This document shows, piece after piece, positions 62,301-64,000 of a stretch of 64,000 nt of DNA. Below the pieces are notes generated by a model. The model ran no database searches. It was not told where the DNA came from and was given only the letters and a program-made list of their open reading frames with translations. Within the stretch, counting starts at the first letter, position 1, and the number at the start of each line of letters is the position of its first letter. This DNA is from Dendrolimus kikuchii (Eukaryota > Arthropoda > Insecta > Lepidoptera > Lasiocampidae), in assembly GCA_019925095.2 (NCBI GenBank), contig CM034415.1, forward strand, positions 5,675,001 to 5,739,000. Reading direction: 5' to 3'. The position numbers and the translations under genes were made by a program.

Positions 62301-63321
62301 TTTATTTGCTATTAACCGCGACTTCGTCCACGGTTGACTTGAAATTCCCGCGGAATTCCCGGGTCAAAGTACCGCAGTATTTAAAAGAGAATGTAAAATA
62401 TTGTTTTAATGAAAACTGTGTCGGAGTAAACTAGTTTTTATGCTCGAGATGATTTGGCGCACGAGCGCAGCGAGAGCGCTAATAATTCGAGTGCCTTGAT
62501 AGGTCTTTCACCCTAGGTTAACACTTTCAATATGAGGAAAGTAAATAAGAACTGATGAGTTAAATAAACAATAACTTCTCTAATAAAATCAGGCGTTAAA
62601 TCCATATTTAAATCGGATGAAACGTCATCACGTACGTCACATATGAAATATCTAGTTTTTTTTTCTGTGGCATTCTACCAGCCAGTATTTCTTTTGTCAC
62701 TGATGATAGTTAATATTTAGCTCAAATTTATGTAAATTAAATAATAATCTAGTGAAAAGAATTTATAAGTATAAAATGATGTTACAAAATTGTTGATATT
62801 TTTTAATGACAATTTATTCTAATTGGAAAACAACCCACAGTCAGGTGGTAGGGTACCACCCCTGGTCTAGAGTATGCCGCCTTAACAACCTTGAGTTATG
62901 TTCCGGCATTAGTGGCCAGGTTCCAGTCTTACTTCAACATATTGGTACCACCTTTGGTGTTGTTATGAATGTCCATAGGAGAAGGTAACCGCTTTGCATC
63001 AGATGAGCCGTCTACCTATCTGCTGAACTCGTGCAATAAAAAAAACTGAGCGTGACGATCATGCGGTTATGTGCCTTTTCCCTATACCAACAGTGGTCAA
63101 TGTGCCTAGAGTTTTCACTTCAAAAATTATTATTTTTCAGTGTCCCTTTCCGTTGTGATGACGGCATGGAAATACCTTACCATGAACGCTGCGATGGGAA
63201 AGTAAACTGCCAGGATACCTCCGATGAAACGTTGAAGACTTGTGCTGACATGAGCTGCCTTTCTTACTACTTCCAGTGCGCTTACGGCGCATGCGTCGAT
63301 CACGGTGCGGAGTGCAATGGG
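56305..63321 (+). CDS. modSP: Modular serine protease C (ModSP/HP14-like), 5' part with LDLa modules
   Basis: Exons: 56305-56344 (signal peptide), 60153-60207, 61210-61326, 61523-61657, 63141-63321; it continues beyond the window. Joined phases give a signal sequence, then [15 protein letters not shown]...DCDDSSDE (LDLa 1, first Cys in exon 2), [15 protein letters not shown]...ECADNSDE (LDLa 2), [17 protein letters not shown]...NCQDTSDE (LDLa 3) and [23 protein letters not shown] (start of LDLa 4). Calcium-binding D-x-SDE motifs are present in the first three. LDLa 3 lacks both Cys1 and Cys3, a pair normally bonded to each other. This is the N-terminal recognition half of an HP14/ModSP-type initiator protease, which in characterised insects couples pattern-recognition complexes to self-activation. 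Confidence 0.8.
56520..56625 (+). repeat. Retrotransposon 3' tail in gene C intron 1
   Basis: TTTTAACTTACATATAAGTT, CCTTCAAAAAGTGTTCTCCAG and GAATAAAAACTTTT, colinear with 34440-34560 in gene B. Confidence 0.55.
56700..57030 (-). pseudogene. Family D retrotransposon fragment
   Basis: The minus strand reads [20 protein letters not shown] and [12 protein letters not shown], homologous to 2632-3130. Confidence 0.55.
57067..57380 (+). mobile_element. SINE-A, full length
   Basis: CGTGCAGGAACGGAGAAAG to ATTCTGCAATAAAAAAAAA; same family as 11089-11401. Confidence 0.8.
57545..57985 (+). mobile_element. Jockey-like 3' end
   Basis: CTCGTGCGATGACCGCGTAAC, ACAGGGTCGAC.TTATTACAAAACG, CCAGATCAGC, GTTGCTGGGAAGTTTCTTTC and CGGGATCCTTCTCTCGGGCTT parallel 45960-46200. 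Inside gene C intron 1. Confidence 0.65.
57990..58016. repeat. (ATTC)n microsatellite
   Basis: CATTCATTCATTCATTCATT, likely the variable tail of the preceding retroelement. Confidence 0.85.
58017..58215 (+). repeat. Repeat shared with 46240-46400
   Basis: TAGATTCATCCCTCTCTCACGG and AAAGTTGTGAGGTCTTCGGACC; longer than the gene B intron copy by an internal GC-rich segment. Confidence 0.55.
58365..58562 (+). mobile_element. SINE-A, diverged 3' half
   Basis: GGATGGCGACCGCCCCTAGTT, GACCAGGTTCCAGTCTCCCTT and TAACCGTTTTCCATCAGGTGG; more diverged than other copies. Confidence 0.65.
58624..58900. mobile_element. 277-bp MITE with ~40-bp inverted termini
   Basis: Left end GTGGAAACTTTCAGCGGAGC and right end (inverted) GTGGAAACTTTCAGAGGGGC continue similar through AGTAAG. 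No ORF and no other copy in the window. Confidence 0.7.
58988..59578 (-). mobile_element. R1-clade 3' end fragment with poly(A)
   Basis: Minus strand: the last ORF2 codons ([14 protein letters not shown], ending DLRPP-stop near 59448), then a 3' UTR sharing with 22250-22470 the segments GATGAGAGCGCG and GCGCGCGCTCATCTCTCTTC and GCCCACGCCTGCCAGGGCAC, then a long tail to a poly(A) (T run at 58988-58996). It is the best marker of the family's true 3' end. Confidence 0.75.
59815..59905 (+). mobile_element. Family B fragment
   Basis: CATTTTCTTAAGTTTTCACGAGT, AAACTACGTTTTAACGGTTTTAAG, CGCGGTA; truncated. Confidence 0.5.
60153..60207 (+). CDS. modSP: Gene C exon 2
   Basis: Acceptor TTTGTAG at 60152, donor GTAACA at 60208. 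(A)[17 protein letters not shown]; the last Cys opens LDLa module 1. Confidence 0.75.
60208..60835 (+). pseudogene. Jockey-like RT C-terminus in gene C intron 2
   Basis: [35 protein letters not shown] and [12 protein letters not shown], then after a frameshift near 60580 [34 protein letters not shown] and FKSRVDRYL. This is the usual thumb and tail of this family. The frame begins right at the splice donor of exon 2, which is coincidental. Confidence 0.7.
60950..61120 (+). pseudogene. Family D retrotransposon terminal fragment
   Basis: AGCGATCCAGCGTGGTAACGT and GCCTCCTAGGAACCTTACCC match in sense the IQRGNVASLLGTFP coding of 2632-3130. Confidence 0.5.
61210..61326 (+). CDS. modSP: Gene C LDLa exon 1
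   Basis: Acceptor GATATTTCAG at 61209, donor GTGAGT at 61327. [20 protein letters not shown] to [11 protein letters not shown]; five of six Cys here, the first in exon 2. Confidence 0.85.
61523..61657 (+). CDS. modSP: Gene C LDLa exon 2
   Basis: Acceptor GCACTCAG at 61522, donor GTATAA at 61658. (E)[16 protein letters not shown] to NSDELLPRC plus a short linker; a complete six-Cys LDLa module. Confidence 0.85.
61740..62309. other. Intron of gene C
   Basis: No exon found. 61920-62010 is GC-richer but matches nothing known. Confidence 0.35.
62310..62480. repeat. Dispersed repeat ('gcgacttcgtcc')
   Basis: AACCGCGACTTCGTCCACGG and ATTCCCGCGGAATTCCCGGG; related to 3145-3530. Confidence 0.5.
62824..63045 (+). 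mobile_element. SINE-A, internally shortened
   Basis: ACAACCCACAGTCAGGTGGTAGG to CTCGTGCAATAAAAAAAA, ending 95 bases before the next LDLa exon. Confidence 0.75.
63141..63321 (+). CDS. modSP: Gene C LDLa exon 3 (modules 3 and 4a)
   Basis: Acceptor TTTTTCAG at 63140, donor GTAGGT at 63322 in phase 0. [19 protein letters not shown] to TLKTC, then [15 protein letters not shown] to ECNG, where module 4 is cut by the intron. Confidence 0.82.
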
Positions 63322-63364
63322 GTAGGTATATTCTATTTTCAAATCGCTCCTATAAATTTTTTAT

Positions 63365-63670
63365 TATAGTTCGGCCATTCTATAAAGCCATAGGTATATT
63401 TGGCATCTATCAAACTGATCTCAGTAGTTACGGGAACAGTAACTATCGATGACGATACAATTAGAAATGGAAATCGATATTGGAAGACACACATACCGAA
63501 TCGATTCAAATAAATCGATTTCCCTGTTGTTGTCCTTTTAATCTTTAAAATGTTGACAATACATGATTTAATTACGCTTTATGTTTAAACTTTTCAATTA
63601 GACATCAATCTACAGGTGACGTCACTAATATTTTAGGAAAAAAGTGTTGACAAGCATAACGTTGTTATGT
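63365..63670 (+). repeat. Repeat shared with 5010-5305
   Basis: See 5010-5305; this copy carries an extra ~60-bp insert with ATCGATT words (63460-63525). Confidence 0.6.
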
Positions 63671-64000
63671 GTTACTTTAAAAAAAGATAAAAACTATGTA
63701 AAAATAGAAGTCACTACTTTTATAGGTCATATACTCTCTACAAACACAAAATAAAAACAACACATTAGAATGTATAAATTTATAAGATTTATTTAAAGCA
63801 AGAATCCTACCATTCCCACCATATATTTTTTTTTGAGGTGGTGGAAAATGCTTAACCGATTTACGCACAAACTGGGCCGTTGCTAGGGGAACGACACGCG
63901 TCGGTCGGGGGCGATAACACTGCAGCAATAGTATGCTCTTGGCAGTGCTCCGTCCGCGATCGACGTCACAGAATAGTGTGGAAGACTCCGAGTGTTGCTA
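63671..64000. other. Intron of gene C, right edge
   Basis: AT-rich then GC-richer from 63835. No exon of gene C was recognised before the window ends. Confidence 0.4.

Noticed and set aside
1..64000. CRISPR arrays, bacterial operons, riboswitches
   Set aside because: The sequence is eukaryotic with introns and retroelements; no regularly spaced short direct repeats with unique spacers were seen.

Overview
The window looks like a piece of a lepidopteran (moth or butterfly) nuclear chromosome. Genes are split by AT-rich introns with GT-AG junctions, there is a short (TTAGG)n tract, and most of the DNA is insect-type mobile elements: R1-clade, Jockey-like and RTE-like non-LTR retrotransposons, BEL/Pao LTR elements, tRNA-derived SINEs, MITEs and a Harbinger remnant. 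Organism assignment is an inference from these features; no rRNA or mitochondrial marker is present.

The host genes are three tandem, same-strand copies of one secreted modular serine protease of the ModSP/HP14 type, the self-activating initiator of hemolymph protease cascades in insect immunity. Copy A (760-14277; 5' end outside the window) has a Cys-rich pre-protease exon and five protease exons with an intact His-Asp-Ser triad. Copy B (27922-48942) has a signal-peptide exon, a second exon, an S/T-rich exon, a Sushi exon, a Cys-rich exon and five protease exons. It has no LDLa exons, and Gly stands where the catalytic Ser should be, so it is probably an inactive serine protease homologue. 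Copy C (56305 to beyond the right edge) starts with a nearly identical signal exon and carries four LDL-receptor class A modules before the window ends.

An unexpected reading frame continues from the Cys-rich exon of copy A for about 430 codons (to 2279, with AATAAA at 2546). It encodes an Asn/Ser-rich tail with a repeated G-x-x-P-S-x-x-F peptide whose codons differ at synonymous sites. This suggests a second, protease-less product of the locus.

Layout: 1-760 retroelement debris; 760-14277 gene A with many intronic insertions; 14400-14760 decayed extra copies of A's last exon; 16100-24400 retroelement block with a nearly full-length R1-clade element (17400-22535), a second R1 fragment and SINEs; 25370-26560 dispersed repeat with an A-rich minisatellite; 26690-48942 gene B, whose first intron holds a BEL/Pao element (28493-34402) with nearly identical LTRs and one long ORF that lacks the reverse transcriptase core, followed by a Harbinger derivative; 49500-55300 intergenic retroelements, including a 1-kb TRIM-like LTR element inside a Jockey-like reverse transcriptase; 55750-64000 5' half of gene C. 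Genes B and C share promoter-proximal and intron sequence, so C serves as a pre-insertion reference for several insertions in B.
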